DNA from: Apostichopus japonicus
Taxonomy: Eukaryota > Echinodermata > Holothuroidea > Aspidochirotida > Stichopodidae
DNA length: 64,000 nt
Direction of reading: 5' to 3'
Assembly (NCBI RefSeq): GCF_037975245.1
Contig: NC_092563.1
Location: 28,361,960-28,425,959 of the forward strand
In this document: positions 12,621-24,305 of the stretch, piece after piece
Layout of the letters: each line of letters begins with the position of its first letter
Position numbering within the stretch: position 1 is the stretch's first letter
Notes under the pieces: model-generated
Told to the model about the DNA's origin: nothing
The model's database searches: none
Seen by the model: the letters and a program-made list of their open reading frames with translations, nothing else
Translations under genes and position numbers: made by a program

Positions 12621-12645
12621 CAGGGAGTTCCATAACAACTCCCTG
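12621..12645. mobile_element. 25-nt hairpin insertion, copy 1 (7 bp near-duplicate flanks)
   Basis: Starts CAGGGAGTT and ends AACTCCCTG (9 bp stem) around a 7-nt loop. The left flank is GTTAGAT and the right flank GTTAGAC, a 6 of 7 match read as a target-site duplication. Related copies lie at 27999, 28717 and 29530. Confidence 0.6.
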
Positions 12646-12814
12646 GTTAGACACAGGACCGCATACCAACTGCTAATAATGTTTGGTTTATGAACATCGC
12701 TGCCGAGACTGTATGTTTTCTTCCTGTCTATAGACAGTACACAACCTTGTATATAGGCATCGAAACGTCCTTGACAATTGCGTAGGATTGTTGTTCTTAT
12801 TTCTGGGTCATGAC

Positions 12815-13377
12815 TATGGAACGCGAAAAGGGAAAACTGATTTCGTTGTCTAAACTTACGTTGTTGCCATCGGCGCTGTTCAACAATTGCTCAACCACGT
12901 GATAAAAAAAAATAGCTTTCGCATCATATGCAACTTTGGCTTCATATGCTTACTATACGCACGTCGTTTATTAGGATATGTGGGTAGTCTAGCCTGCTGT
13001 TAAGAGTACATTCCATTGTAGAGTCTAGTAGTAGCAGTAGTAAGAGTACCAATATAGCTTTAGGTGTAACAGTTGTAGGCCTAGTAGTAGAAGTGAAAGC
13101 AGCCAACGTATCATGCATTCTCATGCGCTGGTGATGTTTGTTGAATATCGTGCGAAACACATATTTTTACAATATACGCGGTTGAGCAATTTTGAACAGC
13201 GCCGATGGCAACAACGTAAGTTAAGAAAACGACGTAAGTGTAGACAATTACGGAAGTTTAGACATCAATACGTGAGTTTGAGCCACATCGTGGTAAAACA
13301 GCAGCAACAACTTTAGTTTAGACAACAACAAACTTAGTTTAGACAACGAAATAAGTTTTCCCTTTTCGCGTTCCATA
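12815..13377. mobile_element. TIR element of the TATGGAACGCG family
   Basis: Ends are TATGGAACGCGAAAAGGG and its inverted complement. The subterminal parts carry repeated GTCTAAACTTACGTTGTTG-type motifs, inverted between the two arms (about 12830-12893 and 13172-13360). It is the same family as 22500-25245. No clear duplication flanks this copy (left CATGAC, right CTATGG), so it may be old or rearranged. It ends 232 bp before the transporter start codon. Confidence 0.7.
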
Positions 13378-13569
13378 CTATGGAGCGGATGAGTGCTTCT
13401 GCATTATGATATATTTTTTAGGCGCGCAGAAACATATCAAATACATCACAACTTCCGATTTAAATAGCGATGTCGTTTCCCACTGAAGATATTTGGAACT
13501 ATTTGGCAACGAATTTCATCTTATTTACTCACATGCTTCAGATTTGAGAACTCCTCAAAGGTGATGTTT

Positions 13570-13603
13570 ATTATTATTATTATTATTTCATTTCAGATTT
13601 CAG
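13570..13603 (+). promoter_or_regulatory. 3' splice site candidate upstream of the transporter coding exon
   Basis: A T-rich tract (TTATTATTATT...) leads to TTTCAG ending at 13596 and a second ATTTCAG ending at 13603, just before the start codon at 13610. This suggests that a 5' UTR intron precedes the coding exon. The upstream UTR exon was not identified. Confidence 0.45.
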
Positions 13604-13609
13604 TCCAAT

Positions 13610-14743
13610 ATGAACCTAACAGAGGCTCACTGCGCATCTGTGGAAGACTTAGAGGGAGCGAAGTACAACAATGACCAGTACATCGTCGAAGAAAACCAGA
13701 CCTCCCTTTCAAAAATGGAGAAACTGCAAGAAGATAAGAAGTGGGATGTGAAACGGCGGAAGAAACTTTCTCTCATCAGAGCTTGGCTGCCCTCATTGGG
13801 GGCGCCTGCGACTCTTTTGGGTGTCATTTTGATGTCTTTCTCGGATCTCTTCATGGAAATTGCGACACGGTCTATGAATCCCGTTCAAGTCACTGTATTA
13901 TTTGCTCTTGCCATGTTTGCGACTTCCCTAATGTGTGCTATCATTCACTCGATCAAAGATAAGTCCGTGTTGATTCGCAAATATAACAAACAAGAGTGGT
14001 TCTATCTACTACTATGCGGGATTACCAACGCTGGAGGTATCACCCTAATAAATCACGCTATCAAATTTATGCCGGTTGGCGATGCAATATCAATTTTGAG
14101 GTCGATGCCAATATTTGCTGGTATCGTAGGGTGGATCTGTCTCAAGCAGGCTCTCAGAAAGATAGATTTTCCATTCATCATTCTTTGCGTAGCAGGAGTC
14201 GTGCTTATTGCTCGGCCGTCTTTTCTGTTCCACACCAACCCTGAAGAGACGGACGCTAATGAGGTAGTCGGAACGACACTAGCCCTCGGGAGTGCCTGTT
14301 GTTTCGCTTTGTCGTTCTCGGTGGGCAAAAAGCTATCCGATTCCAAAATCCAGTCGTACATAATTATAAGTATCAACTCTTGCATAAATTTACTCCTTAA
14401 CTGTGCCATATGGTTTTCCTTCCGTAGGTGGGACTGCGCGCAACACTATGTGGTATTTTTAACCTTAGCTGGGGGAGCTCTTACATCTTTCGGTCAAATT
14501 CTCGTCTTTTGGTCCGTTTCAAGAGAAAAGGTCGTCGTTATTACAGTGATTTTAGCGTCGAACATCATATACGTTTACATTTTACAAATTTTAGTTGTAC
14601 ACATTATACCGCATTGGTTATCAGGCATAGGGGCTGTACTGATATTGATAGCTTGCATAGGAATGGCTATCAGAAAGAATGACAAAATTGCGATCGGAGA
14701 GATGAAAGTAGCGTACCAAACCCCATCGGGTAGTTATACTTAA
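13610..14743 (+). CDS. SLC35G1-like: SLC35G-like drug/metabolite transporter (EamA family)
   Basis: 377 residues in one coding exon. After a hydrophilic, charged N-terminus (about residues 1-58, ending in KRRKK) come ten hydrophobic segments, roughly at 62-82, 91-112, 128-150, 156-178, 185-202, 219-238, 248-268, 280-300, 307-331 and 335-353, with a short basic tail. This is two EamA repeats of five helices each. Motifs such as TNAGGITLINHAIKFMPVGD in helices 3-4 and FWSVSREKVVVITVILAS in the second repeat match the SLC35G (TMEM20) group, whose length is also 360-400 residues. Substrates are poorly established; human SLC35G1 has been linked to ER calcium regulation and, more recently, to citrate. 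The start was chosen because it directly follows likely splice acceptors. Neighbours on both sides are repeats. The exact subfamily member is uncertain. Confidence 0.85.
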   Translation: MNLTEAHCASVEDLEGAKYNNDQYIVEENQTSLSKMEKLQEDKKWDVKRRKKLSLIRAWLPSLGAPATLLGVILMSFSDLFMEIATRSMNPVQVTVLFALAMFATSLMCAIIHSIKDKSVLIRKYNKQEWFYLLLCGITNAGGITLINHAIKFMPVGDAISILRSMPIFAGIVGWICLKQALRKIDFPFIILCVAGVVLIARPSFLFHTNPEETDANEVVGTTLALGSACCFALSFSVGKKLSDSKIQSYIIISINSCINLLLNCAIWFSFRRWDCAQHYVVFLTLAGGALTSFGQILVFWSVSREKVVVITVILASNIIYVYILQILVVHIIPHWLSGIGAVLILIACIGMAIRKNDKIAIGEMKVAYQTPSGSYT

Positions 14744-15219
14744 AATGCTTACTATATAAAATAGTGACTAATAAGACAAGGCCTTAAAGTCAAACCAAAC
14801 ACGCATTATTATAAATAAGAGTACTCTTTGAGTTGAAAGTACATCTTGAACTTGAAAGCTAGATAGCATACACAAGCAATGCATGAGTGATACCGCGTTG
14901 CCCATGGTTACATTCCAAACACGGTTGGATTACATAAAAACAAACAAAAAGTTGCCCTAAAAAGTTGCCCCAAACATATGGTGATGCAATCATATGTTAA
15001 ATATAATGCAGGCGTCTTTCGAGCTGATTTGAACCGAGCAACATTTCTAACTTGTTTTATAACAAATCCATATCCTTTTGCTACCTACGTTTTCTTTAAT
15101 ATACACGACATTTTGCATGTGAACTTCATAAACTTTTTTATATCTTGTCAATTTTCCATATATTTTTTTTATTCAAAAAAAAAAGAAAAAACGTTCGAAG
15201 ACGATTACTATTGGCAAGT
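14744..15219. other. probable 3' UTR and flank of the transporter gene
   Basis: AT-rich, repeat-free sequence following the stop codon. I see no canonical AATAAA close to the stop; AATAAG near 14814 is the nearest variant. No other gene is seen. Confidence 0.35.
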
Positions 15220-15223
15220 TTAA

Positions 15224-15582
15224 AGGTCTGCTGTATTTATTGATCCTAACTTTTACCATGCTATCATGGAAAAGTTTCTTGAGATTACGTAATCGACCGT
15301 CTTGGTCGTAAAATTACTTTTTTTTTACCAATTAGTCTGCTACGCCTGCCACATAGTTTTTTCTCGTATGAGGGTCTTTGTGTGAACTCTGTATGATTAA
15401 CTAAATTGTAGAAATGAACATATTTCCACACAATGTTTACACAAAGAGCCTCATGGCGATAAGAAGCTATGCAGGCTAATTGTAGAGTCCGAGGTCATAT
15501 TACGATCGTGGCAGGTCGATTACGTAATCACAAACCTTTCCTAGCTAAAGCGTGCTATAATTGGCGCCAATAGAGCAGATCT
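15224..15582. mobile_element. MITE with TTAA target site (copy 1)
   Basis: Begins AGGTCTGCT and ends AGCAGATCT between two TTAA tetranucleotides (15220-15223 and 15583-15586). Subterminal blocks GATTACGTAATCGACC are present inverted on both sides. A relative at 51802-52141, in opposite orientation, shares the same ends. TTAA insertion fits the piggyBac or Kolobok type. No coding capacity. Confidence 0.75.
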
Positions 15583-15586
15583 TTAA

Positions 15587-16622
15587 GTAAAGGTCGGAGA
15601 CTGCAGTAATACAGATATACCTCACGTTCAAATATTTCGTCATTTGTATATAAGCCAGTAACAAGTCACATTAATCAGTACTAATTCAGCGTCAGGTAAT
15701 CATAAACAGGGTCCAATTGATTTTTCATCACTAATTTGATAGTGTAAAATCAGAGTCAGTCATTAATAACCATAGAATAGAAAGTGTCTCCATTGTAACG
15801 GCGTACACATGATAAGCATATGCAAACGATAGGTCAGTATGACAAAAGAGTTCACAAAGAAAGGTCATACCTCAACAGTGTGTGCGTGTGTGTGTCTCTA
15901 GTGTGTATGTGTCTATTAATGTTTGAAGCTCAAGGCCATATTCTGACAATTTGTTCATATAAACTCAGCTGCCATTTGCAACGTTTTTCCAAACAAATTT
16001 AGTCTTACAATATGTGCGTATTTTTAATTTTCTTTATCAAAGAGGCAGTGATGCAAATTCCCTGCCAGTAGTCTACATTCGAGTTCAAATGTTGTCATGC
16101 ATATTCCTACATCTCTTAACGCATGCTCGTGATACGCATGTTGTTATTATTTAGTGTCATCTATAGACCTCCGCAATACCTGATATGGAGGGGGGGGGTG
16201 GTTATAGATGCTGAATGACCAGGATCTTTCAGTTCATACTGGTGACCTTTTGGCTAAGATCATGTGTAGTATCTGTTCCCTTTCGAGGGGAATCGTGATA
16301 CACACCTGACGATGATCACACAGTCACAGTCTCAATGCAAGGGAACTGGGGTTGCGAGCGGATCAGTCGTTTGGTTTTTCGTGCCCAGGTTCTTACCTGG
16401 GTGACTTTCCATAAAAAGTATCTTTGATGAACTTAGTTCTTTTACAACAATCGTTTTCATTATTTCTGTTATACAGTAATATCGCCTCACAGCATATGTT
16501 TTATTCATCCATAGAAACCGTATTTTGAAGAAAAACAAACAATGTGTAAACACTTACTTTTATAAAGGCTGTGTGAACTTGCACAGTAGAAACACTATAC
16601 TGATCTATCGTATAGCGTATGG
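15587..16622. other. no gene seen
   Basis: Ordinary AT-rich sequence without recognisable frames. There is a G-run at about 16190-16198. Confidence 0.4.
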
Positions 16623-16938
16623 ATTTATCTGCTATTAAGTTCTGCATAGCACTTTGTATATGGGATATTGGATGCATTCAAGTATCTAGTGACGTACACG
16701 TAATTACGTCTGCCTAATTTGCCTGATGTAACAAATGTTATCAACAGTTGTGTGTTATATCAATCAAACGTTTGGGGCCCAGAATGATATCATGTAAAAC
16801 GCAGTCATTGTAGTACACTAAACTATTCACTGCATTGAATTCAGTACGTTTGAGACTTCTGCCTTGTTGTGCTCAACTTTGAACATTCAGTCAAGTACTT
16901 TGACTTCATCATGTCATATGTGCCTCAGAGATATCCCC
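16623..16938 (+). repeat. direct duplication, copy 1 of about 315 bp
   Basis: Begins with TTTATCTGCTATTAAGTTCTG and runs to CAGAGATATCCCC. The same sequence, about 95 percent alike, recurs at 18792-19104 in the same orientation about 2.17 kb downstream. I see neither TIRs nor coding sequence, so it may be a local duplication or a dispersed repeat. Confidence 0.8.
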
Positions 16939-17508
16939 CCCCCCTTATATTTTATGTGGTGTCAATTATTTTATATTGAATTTGAATTTTCTATAGTTCG
17001 TACATGCATCATGATCTGGCAGGTGAATTGGAAACCAGATTTTTCTTTCACGTAATTAAGTAACTAAGTACTACAGTTTCAGTGTATATATGATATGTAT
17101 ATATTTATTCAGTATTAAGCCAGTAAGCCTTAATGTAACAATGGAGACGATCAAACACTTCCATTATAAGCTCGTTTTCTTCGTTTTAGCCAAAGTTGTT
17201 GTGACTTTCAAACTTTTCATGCCTTCTAATGACAAACTCTCTACAACAGGGTCATTGCAACATAATATAAGAAGTGATAATGTGAGATGGATTATTGAGA
17301 TTGATAGCTGTATTAAATAATGACACCGCTACTTTTTGCAGCTCGGTACTAATACTTATTAAAATAATAATAGTAAGCCATCTGGCAATTCGTATATGTT
17401 GAAGTTGTAAAAATGGACCCTGTTTGTTTATGTCAAGTTCATTGCTGTAATAAGTCTACCAGCGATTTAATTTTTACATTGTGTATATAGCCTATATATA
17501 TATATTTA

Positions 17509-17511
<3 letters not shown>

Positions 17512-17584
<73 letters not shown>

Positions 17585-17636
17585 CATACATACATACATA
17601 TATATATACATACATACATAAATATATATTTATAGA
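17512..17636. repeat. (TA)n with (TACA)n microsatellite
   Basis: TA runs alternating with CATACATACATA blocks, about 125 bp in all. Confidence 0.9.
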
Positions 17637-18791
17637 AGCTGTTGAGATATTGCATGATATATGTGGTTACGTTCTGCTTAAGAAATACTAAATCTCCATA
17701 AGAAAGAGAAACAGAGACATGCCTCTCATTCCCTGCCTCCCCCTTTAGTCCTCCCATCACCATTACCCCCCCCCCCTCGTCACCCCACGACCGTCATATG
17801 TCTTCTCATCCATACATATTATCTCATATAGAGAAGATGCATGATATAACTCGGCAGGCTGCGGTGGAGTGTCATACTTAGTACAAAGAGAGGCCTTGCA
17901 TTTTATTACACAACTTTATGTAACTTATTCATATATATATATATATTGATATATATATATTTATTTATATATTGGGATGCTTTTCTACTGCGAAATTTTA
18001 CATAATCTTTCTGTCAAGAGGCTGGTAAAGGTTTCCAAAAGTAAAACATGAATAATTATAAAAAACGGTGTCTTGCGTTATTTTTATACGTACAGTTTAC
18101 GTTTAATTTCAAATAATGACCTAACTGTAAATGAAAAAAAAACATACAGTTGGCTTCTTTTATGTTTATACTATTATGAAAAAAGGCAGAAAGAAAAGTT
18201 GGTATTAAATTGACGAGCAAACGCATATATGGTGTTTCTAATTCCTCTATAGCATTAACATAAAGTATGCTAGAAGGTAGTTAAATGGTCAGTCTTGTTC
18301 AAAGTCTGGAATAAAAATCAATATACTGTATTCTTCATGAATTTCTTCATAAAATACTTCGACTCGGGCCCTTCTACAAAGGTTCATTGCCCTACCTACA
18401 TCAGTCGGGCAATTTCGAATGCCCCCAGCGGCCCAGCCCCCACACACCTTTGAAATCAAGTGTCCCCCGGACACTGAAGTATATGAGTTAAAGCATGGAC
18501 ATTATGATGTGTTCATGAGAGTCACACTGCTCCAGGGTTGAGAGCAAAATAGAAAATAAGTGTTAGTTGAAGGTTTTACATGATTGGTCATTGCTTGACT
18601 TTCTAGCATATTGTGGGTCAATGCTGTCACTTTGACCAATCAAAGTAGACTGAAAATACATGTTTAACCTCTGGTATTAGTTTCGCTAAAGACTTGTATA
18701 TCTTCGGTGTTGTAGGAGGACTCGGAAAATGTTTTCAAGTACTTTCTAGTACCAGCACTTGACTTTGAATGTACCCCAGTACATTATCTAC
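17637..18791. other. no gene seen
   Basis: AT-rich sequence between the two copies of the direct duplication. There is a short TA run at 17932-17947. No conserved protein signature. Confidence 0.4.
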
Positions 18792-19104
18792 ATTTATCTG
18801 CTATTAAGTTCTGCATAGCACTTTGTATATGTATTGGATGCATTCAAGCATCTAGTGACGTACACGTAATTACGTATGCCTAATTTGCCTCGTAACAGAT
18901 GTTATCAACAGTTGTGTGTCATATCAATCAAACGTTTGGGGTCCAGAATGATATAATGTTAAACGCAGTCATTGTAGTACACTGAACAATTCACTGCCTT
19001 GAATTCAGTATCCGTTTGAGACTTCTGCCTTGCTGTGTTCTACTTTGAACATTCAGTTAAGTACTTTGACTTCATCATGTCATATGTGCCTCAGAGATAT
19101 CCCC
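18792..19104 (+). repeat. direct duplication, copy 2
   Basis: Second copy of the sequence at 16623-16938, with small indels and substitutions (for example GGGATATTGG versus GTATTGG). After the shared CAGAGATATCCCC the two copies diverge completely. Confidence 0.8.
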
Positions 19105-19454
19105 CAAAAAGAACAGGCTTCTGTTACTCCATGTTATACTCTTACACATCAAATATGAGATGGTCCAAGCTTTCCTTCTTGAGATATCGTGTTAACTACA
19201 AGCAAGACGTCACACACACGCACACACATATTCATCCTCCTTCATAACTACTATGGTTACGGTTATCATCGAAACCAACAACACAGTAGAATATGAACTC
19301 ACACTAAGTGCAAATATGTCCAATACTGAACAGCAGCTTACAGCCCAATGTTATCTGAGGATGACAGTTCATTCGAGGTCAGCACAGTTCAAAACATGAA
19401 AATAGATATATAGTATCGCATAGTATATGGTGGTCGTCGGTCTTCATGGAACCT

Positions 19455-19725
19455 AGCTGTATGTGTGTATATATGTATGTATGTATTTAAGATCCTCCTG
19501 CAAGCAGGAACTCGCGAACTTTAAGAAGCCATCATTGGCTTATCAAAGCCGCAAGCTGTTCATAGTCAGTCTCTTAGATTCATATTTTAATGTCCATGAT
19601 TATGAATAGTCAATTGTCAGCAACTCTGTAACTGGACGACATACATTAATCTTGGAATGACTCGAACTCGGGACCTTATGATTGGAAGGCACCGGCGTTA
19701 ACCACTGAGCTAACACCCCTTACGT
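19455..19725 (-). repeat. tRNA-derived SINE
   Basis: On the minus strand the head (about 19725-19660) has an A-box-like TTAGCTCAGTGGTTAA and a B-box-like GAGTTCGAGTC, the internal Pol III promoter of tRNA-derived SINEs. The body follows with TTCTTAAAGTTCGCGAGTTC and CCTGCTTGCAGGAGGATCTT, then a TACATACATACATA tail near 19470-19490. The overall length of about 270 bp fits a SINE. Confidence 0.65.
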
Positions 19726-19762
19726 TAGCTGTACTTAGCTGTACGTTCTGTGTGTATATTAT

Positions 19763-22200
19763 CAGGTGCGTATCCAGGGGGGGCGTTGGGGGGGCGCGCC
19801 CCCAGGGTAAGGAAAAGAGGAGAGAAAAAAAAGAGAAGAAAAAAGGGAAAAGGAGGGGGAAAAAGAAAAGGAGGAGAGAAAGGAAGGGAAAAGAAGAAGA
19901 AAAAAGAGAGAAAAAGGAGAAAGGGAGGGAGTAGAAGATAGCCAAGACTTCGGGAAGAGAAAGAGGAACAGTCATAGTTAAAGCGCTGATCCCTATTATA
20001 TACACAGGGTAGCCAGTGACAGATCAAGGATTACGGAGGGGGTGTGCGCCTTACCCTACCCCTTACACCAACAACTCCATTTTTGACGTTTTTTCCCTCT
20101 CTCACTAATGTATCTATATAAATACTATATATGGTCTATCATAACGCGCGTGTGTGTATGGACGCCTTAAACAATTGTACAATTGTGCTATATGGAACAA
20201 ACTGTGGCTGGTCTTGAACTCGACGGGGTCGTCGGGAACATGACGCATTTCGGGAAGGGGGCGACCGCCCCCCCCCCCCCCGAGCAAATTTTCTTTATGA
20301 CATCACTAGTAATTTCAAAATAGACAATGCTTAGGTGCAACTTACAAGGCCTGGGAAGTGTCATTTCCAGCGATCTGGGAGGCATTTTCGGCCAAAATTT
20401 TTCTTGTGCGCTTCGCGCCAACCCATGGTGGCGCTTCGCTTAGATAGTTTGCATACAGGCTTCGCCCCTCCCTTGGCAATTACTCGCTACACGCCTGTTC
20501 GAATTTGTAAAGCAAAGAGCAGATATAACATCATATCAGTGAGCATTGAAATGCCTGTTCCACGATGAACAGCCTCAAAAACTGTCTATGTGTGTAGTCG
20601 AAGGCGTAGCCCAATTGGATTTGGCGCTGTAACGACTTGCCCGAAAAAAAAGCCTCCTACGGGACCTACGCCTATGTGTGTAGTGTTCGGTTTCGATATA
20701 CCTGATATCGGAAATATCTGCTATTTTTCATTTCCTTCAACCAAGTTTTATAATAGCCATAATAAGAGGTTTTAATATTTCTACACCAATAAATTAACTG
20801 TGTCGGAATTTTCGAAAATTTCTTCACCAACATTCTTCATCATACTTTCCTCTACTCGTGCAATTTGTACCTGTCTATTAGGGGTTCAAGGAGGTTTTTC
20901 CCTATTGGTTGTCCATAGATTGAATTTTGTGCAACATTATGGGTATGTTTTGAAGTGATTTTTATTCACGAGAAATGTGAATTTTCAAATTCTCAACAAA
21001 TAATGGGCTTAAAACCTTGAAAAGTGGGGCGTTCGGATATTGTGGGCCGTGACGTAGAATCGCCTACAAAAGCAATGATCCATAGGACATGCAATGAGGT
21101 CGAACATGATGTGTGACTGGTGACAATCTTCAAAAAGGTTATGGATGGAAAAAAAAATTGAGAAATACTTGGTTCTCAGGCAAAAGTGTACATTTGGTTG
21201 GTCATTTTCAAGCCCGAGAAGTGTCATTTCCGGTGATCTGGGGGGTATCAAAACCAGAAATTTTCTTGTACGCTCCGCGCCAACTGATGCAGCCCCCCCC
21301 CCCCCAACCAAACTTGTTCCCCTGAAAATTCGGGCAATATGCTGAGAATAAATGAATAGTTTAAAAATTATCTCCTTGGTAATTAAAATAAAGTTCTAAG
21401 CTTGGCAGACTAATTCGCCATTACTACTGTAAAAGAGAGTTTTGACATAATTGGACCTGTATGCTTTTTCTCCATCTACATAAGACATTTCGTTGTTTAC
21501 ATTAGCATCCTGCGGATGACTGCGCAACTTTCACGGACCGTACGGTGCACGATGCCATGCGATGTAATGACCTATGCTTGCTTACATGATGTTGACATTA
21601 ACATGTTGAACGCGCGCTTCGCGCTCGAAAAATTTTGGTTATATTTTTCGGGCAAGTCGTTACAGCCCCCAAATCCAATTGGGCTCCTACGCCTTTGACT
21701 ACACACATAGACAGTTTTGAGGCTGCTCATTTTTGAACATGCATTTTCATGCTCACTGATATTATGTGATGTCTGCTCTTTGCTTTACAAATTCGAACAG
21801 GCGTGTAGCGAGTAATTTGCCAACGGAAGGGCGAAGCCTGTAGGCAAACTATCTAAGCGAAGCGCCACCATGGGTTGGCGCGAAGCGTACAAACAAATTT
21901 TGGCCGAAAATGCCTCCCAGATCGCTGGAAATGACACTTCCCAGGCCTTGTAAGTTGCATCTAAGCATTGTCTATTTTTAAATTACTAGCGATATCATAG
22001 AGAAAATTTGATCGGGGGGGGGGGGGGGCGGTCGCCCCTTCCCGAAATGCGTCATGTTCCCCGACGACTCGGTCGAGTTCAAGACCAGCCACAGTTGGTT
22101 CCATTGCACAATTGAACAATTGTTCAAGGCGTCCATACACACACACGCGTTATGCTAGACCATATATAGTATATATATATATAGATACATTAGTGAGCCT
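19763..22200. mobile_element. hAT-like composite repeat B with foldback arms
   Basis: Starts CAGGTGCGTATCCAGG, followed by a purine tract (19806-19942) as in repeat A. The sequence at about 20100-20650 recurs inverted at about 21643-22198, giving arms of about 550 bp around a centre of about 1 kb. The centre contains the part seen in repeat A at 2030-2650 and then an inverted form of the part seen there at 1110-1960. C or G homopolymers (20267-20281, 21293-21306, 22014-22029) mark module joints. No transposase frame is visible. Confidence 0.6.
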
Positions 22201-22499
22201 GGAGGAAAAATGGAAACGTCAGCTAGAGCACCAATGGTGCAGAAGCTCATACCTTTTCGAGCTTAAAAATGTAGGGCCCACAAAACTTTATGGCCCACCA
22301 AATTTCAGGCCATTTTCAGATTCCACCAATTTTGGGCCCATGAGGGATACCCCCCCCCCCTCCGTTAGCAGAATACTGGCCACACCACTGGCTATAATTC
22401 CTATTTTCCCCCTGTAAATCCTGTTTTACCCACTCTCTCAAACAATACCACTGACCTACCCTATTAAACTTTCTCCCCTCTACCTGAGCAGACCTGAAG

Positions 22500-24227
22500 T
22501 ATGGAACGCGAAAAGGGCAACCGTATTTCGTTGCCTAACCTAAGTTTGTTTCGTTGCCTAAACTAAGTTTGTTGCTGTCTTAACTAAAGCTGATGCTGCT
22601 AGTTTACCATGTTGCTGTTGTTCGTTGATGTCTAAACTTACGTTGATGTCTAAAGTTACGTTGACGACTAAACGCGCCTTAATGTCTAAACTCACGTTGA
22701 TTTATAAACCTTACGGTTGATGTCTAAACTCACGTTGATGTCTAAAACTTTCGTTGCTAAGTTAACTTACGGTTGATGTCTAAACTCACGTTGATGTCTA
22801 CACTTTCGTTGCTATCTAAAGTTCCGTTGTGAACAAATTGTGAACGAACATCATTCTTTCTTTTCAAAAAAATTATAACAATCAACCGCAAGTTGCTTCC
22901 GTGCAGTGCTAACAACATATCTATTACGGAGATTTTCATGCTAAATACAGCCAATGATGTTTTCTCAAATTTCCCGAGATTTGTTTAGTTAATAGTCCCT
23001 TACCCATTGTCTGCAAACATGCTTGCATCTTCAGTGCTCAATGAACGCAAAGTATGATGGTTTAACTATGTAACGCGAAAAGGAGGGGGGGGGGGGGGTA
23101 ATCGTTAATGTCATGCCTGATTTGTAGCAACAGCCATGTAAATATCCTTAACAACCTGATTTGTCGAACAAAATCACGTTGTTAACGATATTTACATGAT
23201 AGTTGATACAACTCCGAGGACGTTGTTAACGATATATTTGAATAATTGTTTTATCACAGAAAGTTATGAGTTGAGACAATCTATGAATTTTGCGGGAAGC
23301 TACCACAACATCTCTGATACTGAAAAGGACTTTAAATCTCACAGTATGTTATGTTCTCTCCCTTTTGAGAGTTGATAATGTAAAATGTGCATTTATACCA
23401 CAGTTATTTCTTCGTTGCAAACTTGCGTAAAGTTTTGCGGTCCCTTTGACCACGTGCTTCAAGTCATGATTCTGGTGCAACACTAATTCGTGTGCATAAA
23501 CTACTGCAGTCATACATCGTCAAAAGTAGTCATTGAAGTTTCGACATTGCGTAAAAATCTTATTTAAATACTATAATTTTCGTGGAGTTGGTTGTTTCCA
23601 AATACTGAAAAGCATCCAGGGTAAATGTTGGATCAGTTGCTCTATGGTTGGATGTAGTCTGCGCTTCGTGAGTAACAAGAGGGGCACAGTATTGAAGTAC
23701 GTAGGCAATATGACTCACTGCAGAACTAGTTTACTAAACCCGCCAAGCAAGTTCATTCGTAACACCAATCCAGTTCGGAGTTTCGATTTGCGAAAGGGAT
23801 TGTGTTGTAAATGGAATATACACAAACCTCGCTCAGCATTGTTAAGAACTTTAGACCAAAAAACCCGCTAACATGTCATGCAAGAAACGAATCATCCAAG
23901 ATACACTCGAGTTTTGACTAAGGCTATGTGTTGTAGGTATGGTGATATGATCTTTTCTCCACAAATTTTCAGGATATGCGCACGTGCAGTTGAAACTCCG
24001 AAGTTTGAACAGGCCTCATACAAATTGCGTGGAATTTAGCGAGATATGCACACTACATTTGCGGGGATATTTGAAGAGTTGGGGTAGTTGGTGAAATCGC
24101 TGCAGGTCAAAGCATCGAGGTACTATATACGGAGTTGGAGAGGAGGGAAAGAGTGGCAGGGTAGGCGAAATGAAGGTCGGACGGCCGCCCTTGTAAAACA
24201 GCGAAGCTAGGGCATTGGATGGCATCC

Positions 24228-24305
<78 letters not shown>

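Noticed and set aside
13627-14409. Minus-strand and off-frame reading frames over the transporter
   Set aside because: Shadows of the well-supported 377-residue coding exon.
19750-19941. Lys/Arg-rich peptide
   Set aside because: Translation of the purine tract in a hAT-like repeat.
23533-23871. 112-codon frame inside the 2.75 kb TIR element as its transposase
   Set aside because: Too short, with no catalytic motif or DNA-binding domain that I can recognise.
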